Of a DNA stretch of 64,000 nt, positions 36,680 through 45,605 are shown one piece after another. The notes under the pieces were generated by a model that saw nothing but the letters and a program-made list of their open reading frames with translations, was not told the origin of the DNA and made no database searches. Made by a program: the position numbers and the translations under genes. The stretch is from HB2-32-21 sp041603535 (GTDB lineage: Bacteria; Pseudomonadota; Gammaproteobacteria; Pseudomonadales; Porticoccaceae). Where the stretch lies: the NCBI GenBank assembly GCA_041603535.1, contig JBFIEE010000004.1:1-64000 (forward strand). Direction: 5' to 3'. Position 1 is the first letter of the stretch, and the number at the start of each line of letters is the position of its first letter.

Positions 36680-37864
36680 TTAGTCTGGTAAGTCGAGAAC
36701 CCGCTTGGCGATGACATTGCGCTGAATCTCATTGGTGCCGCCTTCGATGGAATTGCCCTTGGCGCGCAGCCATTGGCGGGTGGTGCGCAGTGCGGCGGGC
36801 GTAAAACCCGGACCCGCCCAGCCGATTCCGTCAGCGCCGCGGATACTGATCATTAACTCATGGCGGCGGTTAGTTAGCTCACTTCCGTACAGCTTCAACA
36901 TGGAGGCGATATGCGCACTGCTGCGACCGGTTCTGGCTTCATCGGCACTACGGCTCATGGTGAGGCGCAGTGCCAGGCTATCGAGTTCACATTGCGCCAC
37001 CTGATGTCGAATAATGGGGTCGGTGATGCGTCCGGCGCCATCAACACCGACTTCCTGAGTCGCCAGTTCGGGTAAGGTTAAGGCCCGTCGCGCGTCACCA
37101 CGGCCAATTGAGCCAAGGGCCTGGCGCTCATGCTGGAGTAGTTGCTTGGCCAGCGACCAGCCCTGTCCGAGTTGACCCATTAAGTTGGTTTTGGGCACGC
37201 GAACATTGTCAAAGAAGGTCTGGCAGAAAGCCGATGGTCCGCTAATCAGACGTATGGGCGCCACTGATATGCCCTCCGTTTTCATGTCAATCAACAAAAA
37301 ACTGATACCCTCGTGCTGCGGTGCATTGCGGTCAGTGCGCACCAGACAAAACATCCAGTCGGCAACATCCGCATGGGATGTCCATATTTTTTGCCCGTTA
37401 ACGACAAATTCATCACCATCCAGATCGGCACGTGTCGACAGGCTGGCCAGGTCAGAGCCGGAACCGGGCTCGCTGTAACCCTGACACCAGAACACTTCAT
37501 TGCGGGCGATTTTTGGCAGATGCTGCTGTTTCTGTTCCGGCGTGCCGTGTTCGAGTAATACCGGTCCGAGTAGGGACAAACCGGCGCTGATGGGCGTTGA
37601 TCGCACCTCGGCGCGCCGCATTTCCTGAGCCAGCACACGGGCCTGTTCGGAATCAAGCCCGGCACCGCCGTATTCGTGCGGCCAGGTTGGCGCGAGATAG
37701 CCGGATTCGGCCAGGCGCCGCAACCAGAGCTGTTCGTGGATTTTAGATTGTTGGGGGTCTGACTCGGTTGCCCCTGGGGTTTGTCGAAGCTCATCCGGAT
37801 AATTACGCGCGATCCAGCTGACCACGTCAGCGCGGAATTTTTCTACGCCAGTAATTTTATTCAT
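36680..37864 (-). CDS. Acyl-CoA dehydrogenase family protein
   Basis: The 394-residue protein keeps the flavin-site segment QGYSEPGSGSDLASL, the KIWTSHAD region and the C-terminal SIEGGTNEIQRNVIAKRVL loop. At the classical base position the residue is Gly, so the base must lie elsewhere (for example HERQALG) or be shared with a partner. The frame stays open far upstream into the ABC transporter gene, but only the ATG at 37864 gives a normal N-terminus. It is 117 bp upstream of the degenerate family member on the same strand. Confidence 0.87.
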   Translation of the reverse strand: MNKITGVEKFRADVVSWIARNYPDELRQTPGATESDPQQSKIHEQLWLRRLAESGYLAPTWPHEYGGAGLDSEQARVLAQEMRRAEVRSTPISAGLSLLGPVLLEHGTPEQKQQHLPKIARNEVFWCQGYSEPGSGSDLASLSTRADLDGDEFVVNGQKIWTSHADVADWMFCLVRTDRNAPQHEGISFLLIDMKTEGISVAPIRLISGPSAFCQTFFDNVRVPKTNLMGQLGQGWSLAKQLLQHERQALGSIGRGDARRALTLPELATQEVGVDGAGRITDPIIRHQVAQCELDSLALRLTMSRSADEARTGRSSAHIASMLKLYGSELTNRRHELMISIRGADGIGWAGPGFTPAALRTTRQWLRAKGNSIEGGTNEIQRNVIAKRVLDLPD

Positions 37865-38111
37865 GGTCTGGATTCTAGCGCGCACTGATTCAATATGACA
37901 TATGTCGTGGAGAGTGCAGCGTGGCTGTGGGGAACAGGTTGGTTTATTAGTCATCACGCTCAAAGGTCTCCGGCCCGTTGTCTGGCAGTTGGGCCTGATG
38001 AAGTGCCTTTCGCCAACGCGAGAGCATGATGAGCGCACAATTAGGTGATTGTCTGATCCCGTCTTCGGCGGGCGAATCCGCCTCTTTAAATCGATTCCTT
38101 GACAGCGACGG

Positions 38112-39920
38112 CTAGGCGCTACGACTAAACTGGTGTGTGGCCAGGCTGGCGTATAGGGCGGATCCCTCCAGCAGTTCATCGTGGGTGCCGCTGGCGACCC
38201 ACCTGCCGCGATCCATGACCACAATTCGGTCGGCGTGGACGACGGTTGAAAGGCGGTGCGCAATAATCACGGTGGTGCGATTCTCCATTAACTTGTCCAA
38301 TGCGAGCTGCACCTGAAATTCGCTTTGTGTATCCAGTGCGCTGGTGGCTTCATCCAGCAACAAAATGCGCGGGTCTTTAAGAATCGCGCGTGCAATGGCA
38401 ATGCGCTGACGTTGGCCACCGGACAGTCGCACCCCCTGCTCGCCCAGGTAACTTTGATAGCCGTCGGGCAGCTGTGTAATAAATTCATGGGCGTAGGCGG
38501 CCCTGGCTGCGGCGATGACCTCTTCATCGCTGGCATCGGGCCTGCCGTAACGGATGTTATGTAAGACGTTGGCGCTAAATAGCGCAGGATGTTGGGCAAC
38601 GACGCCAAACTGCTGGCGTAATTGCTGGGGGTCGAAGTCGCGCAAATCCCTGCCCCCCAGCTTGATCGTGCCAGTCTGCGGGTCATAGAAACGTTGCAGC
38701 AATTCAAAAATCGTCGACTTACCGGCCCCGGAAGGGCCGACCAGTGCGATGATACCGCCCTCGGGAATAGCCAGTGAGAAGTCGACCAATGCAGGTTGAT
38801 CTGGCCGTGAAGGGTAGGCAAAAGTAATGTTGTCTATGACAATCTCGGCGTGCAACTGAGGGGTATCTCGAGTTGGCGTGGCAGGGAATGTGATGGCGAT
38901 GTCTGGCGCGGATTTGTCTGGTCTAGCCGGGCAGGTGATGCTGGGTGTGGCGGTCATCAATTCCATCAGTCGATCTGTCGCGCCTACTGCTCGCTGCAAT
39001 TCGCCGTACACTTCCGAGAGTGTGGCTACGCCCATGGCGACCAGCAGCGCGTAGAAGACGAAGGCGCCCAGGTCGCCGGGGCTCATGACACCGTTGATAA
39101 CGTCGTTGCCGCCCACCCAGAGCATGCCGGAGAGTGCACCAAAGATCAGCAGGATTACTGCTGCAATCAACATGGCACGTTGCCCGATACGGCGTTTTGC
39201 AATGCTAAACGCTTTTTCCACCTCACCTTTAAAGGCGGTCTTCTCCTCGTTTTCCCGCGTGTAACTCTGCACGGTTTTAATGTATTGAATAATTTCGCCA
39301 GCATAGGTGCCGACGTCGGCAATGGAGTCCTGACTTTTCCGTGACAGCGTGCGTACCCGACGACCAAAAATGAGAATTGGCAGCAGGACTATTGGCACGC
39401 AAGCAAAAATGATCAGGGTTAGCTTGAGATTGGTGATCAGCAGAATAATCAGTGCGCCGACCATGGAAATACTGCTGCGCAACGCCAGCGAAAAAGAGCT
39501 GCCGATGATGGTTTGTAACAACGTGGTATCGGTGGTCAGGCGAGAGGTAATCTCGCCGCTGCGCGTGGTGTCAAAAAAAGCGGCGTCCATGGTGATCATG
39601 TTGTCGAACACTGCCGTGCGTATGTCGGCGCTAACCCGTTCCCCGAGCCAGGAGACCAGATAAAACCGGATAAAGGTGCCTATGGACATCAACACTGCGA
39701 GGCTGAATAGAAAAAATACGGCGCTTTTTAATTGTTCGCTGGAGCCAGCTACAAACCCCTCGTCGATCACCATGCGCACTCCCTGGCCGATGGTCAGGGT
39801 GATTGCGGCGGTGATCAGTAGTGCAGCCACGGCGCTCAGCCAGCGCCAGCGGTAGGGCGCAATAAACTTAAATAGCTGAGTAATGGATGACAATCTTTTA
39901 ACAGGGTTATTGGCCAACAA
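38112..39920 (-). CDS. MsbA-type ABC transporter, fused membrane and ATPase domains
   Basis: The 602-residue half-transporter has a six-helix exporter domain (about 1-320) and an ATPase domain with Walker A GPSGAGKST, Q-loop VVAQHP, signature LSGGQRQRIAIARAI and Walker B ILLLDEATSALD. Such proteins form homodimers exporting lipids or drugs. The start appears to be one of two adjacent TTG codons (39920 or 39917) behind a GGAG site. The substrate is unknown, although lipid export would fit its lipid-catabolism neighbours. Confidence 0.9.
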   Translation of the reverse strand: MLANNPVKRLSSITQLFKFIAPYRWRWLSAVAALLITAAITLTIGQGVRMVIDEGFVAGSSEQLKSAVFFLFSLAVLMSIGTFIRFYLVSWLGERVSADIRTAVFDNMITMDAAFFDTTRSGEITSRLTTDTTLLQTIIGSSFSLALRSSISMVGALIILLITNLKLTLIIFACVPIVLLPILIFGRRVRTLSRKSQDSIADVGTYAGEIIQYIKTVQSYTRENEEKTAFKGEVEKAFSIAKRRIGQRAMLIAAVILLIFGALSGMLWVGGNDVINGVMSPGDLGAFVFYALLVAMGVATLSEVYGELQRAVGATDRLMELMTATPSITCPARPDKSAPDIAITFPATPTRDTPQLHAEIVIDNITFAYPSRPDQPALVDFSLAIPEGGIIALVGPSGAGKSTIFELLQRFYDPQTGTIKLGGRDLRDFDPQQLRQQFGVVAQHPALFSANVLHNIRYGRPDASDEEVIAAARAAYAHEFITQLPDGYQSYLGEQGVRLSGGQRQRIAIARAILKDPRILLLDEATSALDTQSEFQVQLALDKLMENRTTVIIAHRLSTVVHADRIVVMDRGRWVASGTHDELLEGSALYASLATHQFSRSA

Positions 39921-40142
39921 GGTACTCCGGCAAGGGAATTAGCGACGATGAATAGCAGACAGCGCGCCAGTGTACCGCAAGTGGTGGGACTAAATGTGCT
40001 GAGCTGGAAGTGAGGGCCGGGACGGGTGCTGCCAGCCATGCGGGCGTTACAACCGGGAGCGCTGAGAGGGAAGGATCAAGGGTATTGGGTGATTTAGGGT
40101 CTTATATTTGCCTGGCATAACTGTCAGTTAAGACACTAATGA

Positions 40143-40685
40143 TCACGACGCAGCATTCTTGTGCTCCAGAAAGCTGAGTTCCTCTGTCGTTGAGTCGCGA
40201 GCCAGTATTTTATTGCGGTGAGGGAAACGGCCAAAGCGGTCGATAATGGTTTTGTGCTGGTGTGCCGAGCGGAGATTATCTTCAAGCCCCGGTGCACTGA
40301 ATAGAGCTATCGACAATTGGTGAATAAGTGGCGATTCGCTGTGCATAAAGGGCATATAGAAAAAAGCTTTTTGGCGGCCGATGACATCCTGGTCAGCATG
40401 CAGAGCAATGGCCTCTTGCGCCAGGGCGAGAGCCATCGAGTCCTGTGCAAAAGCCAGCGGGGAATCGCGGTATATGTTTCTGGAAAATTGATCGAGTATG
40501 ATAATTTCAGCCAGGCGGCCCAACGACTGATAGCGCCACAGGTAAAGTTCACCGCGGGCCGCAGCGCGGTGTAGTTCGCCAAATCTTGAGACGATGGTAT
40601 GGTCAACGTCGCGATCTTTGCGCCACCACTGGGCGGGTTTTAATTCTTCAAACCAGAAGTTGAGAACCGCCTGGAAAGGTGCCAT
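40143..40685 (-). CDS. DUF924 family protein
   Basis: The 180-residue helical protein has the family landmarks FWFEEL at the N-terminus, IILDQFSRNIYR in the middle and AFFYMPFMHSE later. The fold is TPR-like and the function is not established. It lies about 220 bp upstream of the ABC transporter gene on the same strand. Confidence 0.9.
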   Translation of the reverse strand: MAPFQAVLNFWFEELKPAQWWRKDRDVDHTIVSRFGELHRAAARGELYLWRYQSLGRLAEIIILDQFSRNIYRDSPLAFAQDSMALALAQEAIALHADQDVIGRQKAFFYMPFMHSESPLIHQLSIALFSAPGLEDNLRSAHQHKTIIDRFGRFPHRNKILARDSTTEELSFLEHKNAAS

Positions 40686-40750
40686 GTCTTCGCTCGCTGA
40701 TCATCGTGGCGCAGAGAGAGTTGTTCCCGGCGCGGCGGCGCAACGGATGA

Positions 40751-42733
40751 TTACTCAGACACTTCAAGCGCGTCGTCTATGTCATCCTGAGCGGTTTGCA
40801 GTGCCCGCGCTCGTCGTAGAATTTCTGCAGCTTCCAGCTCCTTGTTTTCCTCTGTTTCTTCCGGTGTTTCGCCCTCGTCCGGTAGCTGTTTGATAACGCC
40901 CTTGTCGGCGGCTTCGATGCCGATTCGAAAGGCAGCGAAACCGGGCATCACGACCTGGTTCAACGCGTGACCGAGCACCCGACCATTAAACGGTGAGTAA
41001 ATCTCTGCGCGGACGTTAGTGATGGGGTCTGTGACGGTGCCGAGCAGTTCTCCTTTGTCAACACGTTCACCCAGCTTCACTTCGCTGAACAGGATGCCGC
41101 CCTGATCGGCGCGAATCCATCTGGAACGGTAGAACACCGGCTGCGGTTCACCCCAGAAGCTCATCCGGTGGTACATGTTCTTTTTGTTCAAGAGAGTTTC
41201 AATGCTTTTTACGCCGTGGTTGACCGCCTTTAGCTGCAAACGCATCGGTTCCCCGGCTTCCAGCGTTATTGACGGAATACCCGCGTCCGCGGCAGCCCGT
41301 CGCAACGTGCCCAGTTGGCCTTTGCTATGCAATACCACGGTTGCGCCAAAACTCTGCGATAGATCGACAATGCCTGGATCCGTCAAATTAGCCCGAACCT
41401 GGGGCAAGTTTGTGCGGTGAAAAGACCCTGTGTGCAGATCGACCAGCGCGTCACAGTGACGAATAACTTCATTGAAGAACGAATAGGCTATACGCGACGC
41501 TGAGCTGCCGTTGGTGTTACCAGGGAAGTAGCGGTTCAGGTCACGTCGGTCGGGCAGGTAGCGTGAGGTGCGATGAAAGCCCTGGATGTTGACTATCGGT
41601 ACACCAATGACGGTTCCGTTGAGCTTTTTTTCGTCCAGAGCATAAAGTACGCGACGGACGATTTCGATACCGTTGAGTTCATCACCGTGAATTGCAGCGG
41701 TCAGACATAATGTCGGCCCGGGTTTGACCCCATTGATAACCAGCACCGGTGTCGGGGTGGCAATGCCTTCAAAAGACTGGTCAGGTTTCCAGCTCAGTCG
41801 CGCGGATGTACCAGGCGGTACCTCGCTGCCCAGCATCACCAGATGTTCTTTGACCGGGACTAAAGACTTCTCTGATCGAGGTGATACCGGTTCTCCATCG
41901 GCGGCGCTGTCCACCGATTCAACCGCGACAGGTTCCGCTTCGGCTTCGTCGTCCTCGACCAATTGCGGGGCGCGGAACGCGCTGCGATCCTGCAGTGGCT
42001 GACTTAGGTCGACACTGGCGGCCAGGGGCACCGGGCTGAAGAGCAGGCGTGGGACAGAGTTGGCGCGAACTGTAGTCGCAGGAGTTTTCGCTGCTGATTT
42101 CTTTTTGGCCTTTTTGTTCGCCCTGGCAGTGGATTCTAAGGACGTCGTAACGGGGAGCCCGAGTTTATTGGCTGGACCGGCAACTGGTTTGCTGCTCTCG
42201 TTGCCTTCGTCATCCTGGTCGCCGCTATCAGCACTGTCATAGCTGGTCACTGGGCCCGATTGTGCTGTCGCTTTGGGGTTAGATACTGTTTTGGCTTTTG
42301 TTGCTTGTGTTGCTTTTGTTGCTTGTGTTGCTTGTGTTGCTTGTGTTGCTTGTGTTGCTTGTGTCGTGGCTTTGGCTTGCGTCCCAGGCCCGGGTTTTGC
42401 ACTGGCTTCAGTCTTTGACGCCGTCGTGACGTTGGCCAGTGTGGCGTCAGTTGAAGATGGCAGTGTTTGTTTTTGAGCGACGGTCGTTCCGGCCTTTACG
42501 TCGCTTATCTCGACCTGGGTGTCGGCGTCGTGTACCGTCAGGTCGCTGACATTTTTTGCAAACCCAGATGGTAGAAAGCCAGCCACGGCACAGCTGATGA
42601 CAATTGCAGATATGTTCGCAAGTCGCTGCAACCCGGAGGCAGGAAGGTTGGCCCTACCGGTTATTACTGCGGCGTCGGCATCGCCGGGATCAGGCAGTGC
42701 GGAGCACGGGAGGTATCGCCTAGTTATAGACAT
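40751..42733 (-). CDS. Succinylglutamate desuccinylase/aspartoacylase family protein with long repeat-bearing N-terminus
   Basis: The 660-residue protein has two parts. The first (about 1-310) has a membrane helix near 38-58, then a low-complexity Thr/Ala/Lys-rich linker with TQA repeats. The second (about 320-600) is a zinc-hydrolase domain with AAIHGDELNGIE (His and Glu ligands), RDLNRYFPG and VDLHTG. A biotinyl-like beta segment follows near the end. Such proteins remove acyl groups from small molecules or peptides. The helix and linker suggest a domain tethered outside the membrane. Start alternatives are 42733 and 42760, neither with a good ribosome-binding site. Confidence 0.82.
   Translation of the reverse strand: MSITRRYLPCSALPDPGDADAAVITGRANLPASGLQRLANISAIVISCAVAGFLPSGFAKNVSDLTVHDADTQVEISDVKAGTTVAQKQTLPSSTDATLANVTTASKTEASAKPGPGTQAKATTQATQATQATQATQATKATQATKAKTVSNPKATAQSGPVTSYDSADSGDQDDEGNESSKPVAGPANKLGLPVTTSLESTARANKKAKKKSAAKTPATTVRANSVPRLLFSPVPLAASVDLSQPLQDRSAFRAPQLVEDDEAEAEPVAVESVDSAADGEPVSPRSEKSLVPVKEHLVMLGSEVPPGTSARLSWKPDQSFEGIATPTPVLVINGVKPGPTLCLTAAIHGDELNGIEIVRRVLYALDEKKLNGTVIGVPIVNIQGFHRTSRYLPDRRDLNRYFPGNTNGSSASRIAYSFFNEVIRHCDALVDLHTGSFHRTNLPQVRANLTDPGIVDLSQSFGATVVLHSKGQLGTLRRAAADAGIPSITLEAGEPMRLQLKAVNHGVKSIETLLNKKNMYHRMSFWGEPQPVFYRSRWIRADQGGILFSEVKLGERVDKGELLGTVTDPITNVRAEIYSPFNGRVLGHALNQVVMPGFAAFRIGIEAADKGVIKQLPDEGETPEETEENKELEAAEILRRARALQTAQDDIDDALEVSE
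42301..42363 (-). repeat. In-frame 9-bp tandem repeat (seven units)
   Basis: Seven contiguous 9-bp units, six identical and one with a single change, encode Thr-Gln-Ala/Thr-Lys-Ala repeats in the linker of the aspartoacylase-family protein. Gain or loss of units would preserve the frame. Confidence 0.95.
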
Positions 42734-43197
42734 TGCATAAATAAAGTCACGTAACCACATGAACTAAATCGAGAACATGTGCGAAGCTTATAGGTTTACA
42801 CTCGGTATGGGAACTGTTGTATAAAAATTTAATTCCTCCCTCCCTGTCAGTCATATCAGATACCAGTCCTTGCTGACCGTAATTGCGTGTTAAAGGCAAT
42901 CTCTTCGCCAGCTAGACGGGTTGCGTCCTCAGTGCCTCTGGAACTTGTTAGAGCGCTACCGTAGTAATGCTAGAACGGCAGATGGACACGGACTGTGATT
43001 GACTCGACATAACTCGAGGTGGGTGCGTTCAAGCATACACGATGGCACGATCCGCCTTCCATTAACAACGATATAACCCGGATTTATGGTCTGCAGCTTA
43101 GTGCTTGCAAATGGAGATGTCGGGATAATCTCAGGCAGAACGCCTCCCCTCGACATAACAGAAAAGGCATCCGGCCCGCAGCCGATGGGCAACGACT
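42734..43197. other. Intergenic region, no supported gene
   Basis: About 460 bp. Overlapping frames on both strands lack recognisable domains and ribosome-binding sites. The AT-rich part near 42815-42835 may hold the promoter of the aspartoacylase-family gene. Confidence 0.4.
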
Positions 43198-43629
43198 TCA
43201 GAATAACTTTGCGAGGGGGCGCGCCACTAATAACCCGACAATCATGGTTGGTGCGAACACCAATGTTGTAGTGTACCCGTAACTGAGACCGGCAAGCACC
43301 GGGCCGGGGCAATACCCGACCAGTCCCCAGCCGACGCCGAACAGGATGGCGCCGATCAATAAGGGTTTGTCGATATCTGTTTTTGTCGGTAGGGAGAACG
43401 CTGAAGCAAACAACGGTGCCGGATTCTTCAGTACCCACTTGTAACCGACGAAGGCGACGATAAGTCCGCTACCCATCACGAATGCCAGGGTGGGATCCCA
43501 CTGCCCAGCCAGGTCGAGGAAACCCTGTACACGGTCGGTGTTAGTCATGCCGGATATCGCCAGACCGAGGCCGAAGACTACACCGGAGGCCAGTGAGGCG
43601 ATAAGTTTGCCAGTTTTTTGAGTAGTCAT
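43198..43629 (-). CDS. YeeE/YedE-family transporter half (second)
   Basis: The 143-residue membrane protein has four predicted helices and the motif GYCPGPVLAGL, with the cysteine conserved in sulfur-compound channels of the YeeE/YedE family. The first half is encoded just upstream; the two small genes correspond to the two halves of a longer transporter. The start at 43629 follows a GGAGG site. It is the last gene of the BigR-type module. Confidence 0.9.
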   Translation of the reverse strand: MTTQKTGKLIASLASGVVFGLGLAISGMTNTDRVQGFLDLAGQWDPTLAFVMGSGLIVAFVGYKWVLKNPAPLFASAFSLPTKTDIDKPLLIGAILFGVGWGLVGYCPGPVLAGLSYGYTTTLVFAPTMIVGLLVARPLAKLF

Positions 43630-43633
43630 CTTG

Positions 43634-44053
43634 TTATCCTCCAAAGACATGACGGAGCAGGTACACACAGATAAATCCGGCGGCCATAAACGTGCATGTG
43701 GCGACCAGGGAGCGGGGTGACAGCCGTGAAATACCGCAAATACCGTGGCCGCTGGTGCAGCCACTGCCGAGGCCTGTGCCAAGACCGACAGCGAGACCAC
43801 CAGCAATGGTTGCTAACATGCCAGCACTGGGTTGCGGCGGTCTAAAATCGGCTGACAGCAGGACTGGAATCGCTCCACCGATAATAATGCCCACGACGAA
43901 CAGAATGCGCCAGAGTCGGTCTTCCCCCGCTTCCGTAAACGCACCGGATAGAATGCCGCTAACGCCGGCGATGCGGCCAGTAAGGCCCATCATCATCACC
44001 GCAGCGGTGCCGATCAGCCCTCCGCCGATGGCGGCCAGAATGAATTGGTGCAT
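43634..44053 (-). CDS. YeeE/YedE-family transporter half (first)
   Basis: The 139-residue membrane protein has four predicted helices and the GSGCTSGHGICG signature, with the cysteines that pass sulfur species through YeeE-type channels. It lies 4 bp from the second half and 12 bp from the MBL gene. It is likely to import thiosulfate or export/handle reactive sulfur; direction and ligand are inferred. AGGAG precedes the ATG. Confidence 0.92.
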   Translation of the reverse strand: MHQFILAAIGGGLIGTAAVMMMGLTGRIAGVSGILSGAFTEAGEDRLWRILFVVGIIIGGAIPVLLSADFRPPQPSAGMLATIAGGLAVGLGTGLGSGCTSGHGICGISRLSPRSLVATCTFMAAGFICVYLLRHVFGG

Positions 44054-44065
44054 GCTCTGCTCCTG

Positions 44066-44914
44066 TCAAAATTGATTTAGGGGGATTTTAAGATAACTCA
44101 CGCCGTTGTCGTCGGGTGGAGGGAACTCGCCAGCCCTTATGTTGACCTGAATGGAGGGTAATATCAGCGTTGGCATGTCCAGTTGTGCGTCTCGGGCGTT
44201 GCGTAACTTGATGTAGTCGGAAGCCCCGTCTCCCTGCAGGTGTACATTTTTCGTTCGCTGTTCTGCAACGCTATGCACGGGCTTCGGCTTATCGTCCCTG
44301 TCCGGATAGTCGTGACACAGGAAGAGTCGCGTTTGGTCTGGAAAGCTTAACAGCCGCTGCAGGGACTGGTACAGCGTGGCCGCACTACCCCCTGGGAAAT
44401 CTGCTCTGGCCGTGCCGTATGTCGGTGCAAAGAAGGTATCCCCAATAAATATCGCGTCACCGATCTGGTAGGAAACGCAGGCTGGCGTATGGCCTGGCGT
44501 TGTCAGAACCTTAAGTGGTAACTGCCCCAACGTCAGTGTATCTCCTTCAGCTAGCAGCAGGTCAAACTGACTGCCGTCCACTGCCAACTCAGCGATGTTA
44601 AAGATATTTTTGAATACCTGCTGGACCTGGGGGACTTTCGCGCCGATACCTGTCTGTCCGCCGCACGTTTGCTGGATATAGGGAGCTGCGCTGAGGTGGT
44701 CGGCATGGGCATGGGTTTCGAAAATATATTTAACTTTTAAACTAAGGCGGATAATGTCATTGATCAGGGTGTCTGCCGAGGCGGTACTGGTAGCACCTGA
44801 TTTATAATCGAAGTCGAGGACAGGGTCGACAATCAGCGCTTCGTTTGATGCGGTGTCCCACACCAGGTGGGTAAATGTAGATGAGTCAGTATGGAAATAA
44901 CTTTTTACCTCCAT
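44066..44914 (-). CDS. MBL-fold persulfide dioxygenase-like enzyme (Blh type)
   Basis: The 282-residue metallo-beta-lactamase-fold protein has the metal motif THAHADH (67-73), a later histidine in TTPGHTPACVSY, the metal-bridging GDTFF aspartate and LFLCHDYP. It resembles ETHE1/Blh enzymes that oxidise glutathione persulfide to sulfite. First in a three-gene module with two YeeE/YedE halves and divergent from a BigR-like repressor, it fits detoxification of sulfide-derived persulfides. Confidence 0.92.
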   Translation of the reverse strand: MEVKSYFHTDSSTFTHLVWDTASNEALIVDPVLDFDYKSGATSTASADTLINDIIRLSLKVKYIFETHAHADHLSAAPYIQQTCGGQTGIGAKVPQVQQVFKNIFNIAELAVDGSQFDLLLAEGDTLTLGQLPLKVLTTPGHTPACVSYQIGDAIFIGDTFFAPTYGTARADFPGGSAATLYQSLQRLLSFPDQTRLFLCHDYPDRDDKPKPVHSVAEQRTKNVHLQGDGASDYIKLRNARDAQLDMPTLILPSIQVNIRAGEFPPPDDNGVSYLKIPLNQF

Positions 44915-44947
44915 TGGGGCAACCTCAAGGTAGCAGGGGCAGATTTT

Positions 44948-44983
44948 ATTATATTAGTAATTATTAAATTAGCAATATATAAT
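44948..44983 (-). promoter_or_regulatory. Promoter and likely BigR-type operator of the sulfur module
   Basis: On the minus strand, TTGCTA (44970-44975) and TATAAT (44948-44953) are separated by 16 bp, upstream of the MBL gene. The same stretch holds a direct repeat ATTAG[TC]AAT at 44953-44961 and 44968-44976 and an inverted repeat ATTATAT/ATATAAT (44948-44954 with 44977-44983). Operators overlapping the promoter are expected for ArsR-family repressors. Confidence 0.65.
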
Positions 44984-45130
44984 TTAATGTTGGTGGTCTG
45001 GGGTGGTTTGTAATCGCTGGTCTCAGGACGGGATGCGCTTCGCTGAAGCATTATAATTAACCACCAGGCGCCAGATTGTTGAAAGTCGAGGCTCTGGGAT
45101 AGCGTTGCGTAGATTTGGAGCAGCTAAATA

Positions 45131-45502
45131 ATGGATGAGCACGGGATGAGCAATAGTGGGGTCAAAATGACCAGGGGAACAAACGCAGGCGAAATACTGG
45201 CTATTGATATTGAGCAGTTAACGGTTCATGCCCATGAGGCCGAGCAATTGCTGAAGATGTTGGCGAACAGTAATCGGCTGATGATTTTGTGCTCGCTGGT
45301 TGCTGGTGAGCTGTCAGTCAGTGAGCTCAACGAGCGTGTGCCGCTCAGTCAATCCGCGTTATCACAGCACCTGGCGACCCTGCGTCACGCGGGCGCTGTC
45401 GCGACGCGGCGGGAAGCGCAGGCCATTTATTACCGTCTTGATGATGCCAGAGTGAGTCTCGTTATAGAAACCTTACACCGCTTGTTTTGCCAAACACAGT
45501 GA
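45131..45502 (+). CDS. bigR: ArsR-family regulator, BigR/SqrR-like
   Basis: The 123-residue winged-helix protein has the recognition helix in SQSALSQHLATLRHAGAV. It has two cysteines, Cys54 in RLMILCSL and Cys120 near the C-terminus. Their positions match the pair that forms a sulfide-responsive cross-link in BigR, SqrR and YgaV. It is divergent from the MBL/YeeE genes and should repress them until persulfide oxidises the cysteines. Met codons at 6 and 13 are alternative starts; GGAG upstream best fits 45131. Confidence 0.88.
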   Translation: MDEHGMSNSGVKMTRGTNAGEILAIDIEQLTVHAHEAEQLLKMLANSNRLMILCSLVAGELSVSELNERVPLSQSALSQHLATLRHAGAVATRREAQAIYYRLDDARVSLVIETLHRLFCQTQ

Positions 45503-45605
45503 GTTCGCATTAGTCCACCCAGGTTGTTTTGCCGCTGGTGATAGCGGCGGACCATGTTCGGTGTTACAGGTCTGTCGTCACGCATTGGTAGCTGGGAACG
45601 TACAG

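Noticed and set aside
42956..43438. Minus-strand frame of 160 codons partly upstream of the YeeE-like gene
   Set aside because: Its first half overlaps the YeeE-like gene in another frame, its composition is unlike a folded protein, and no start signal is visible.
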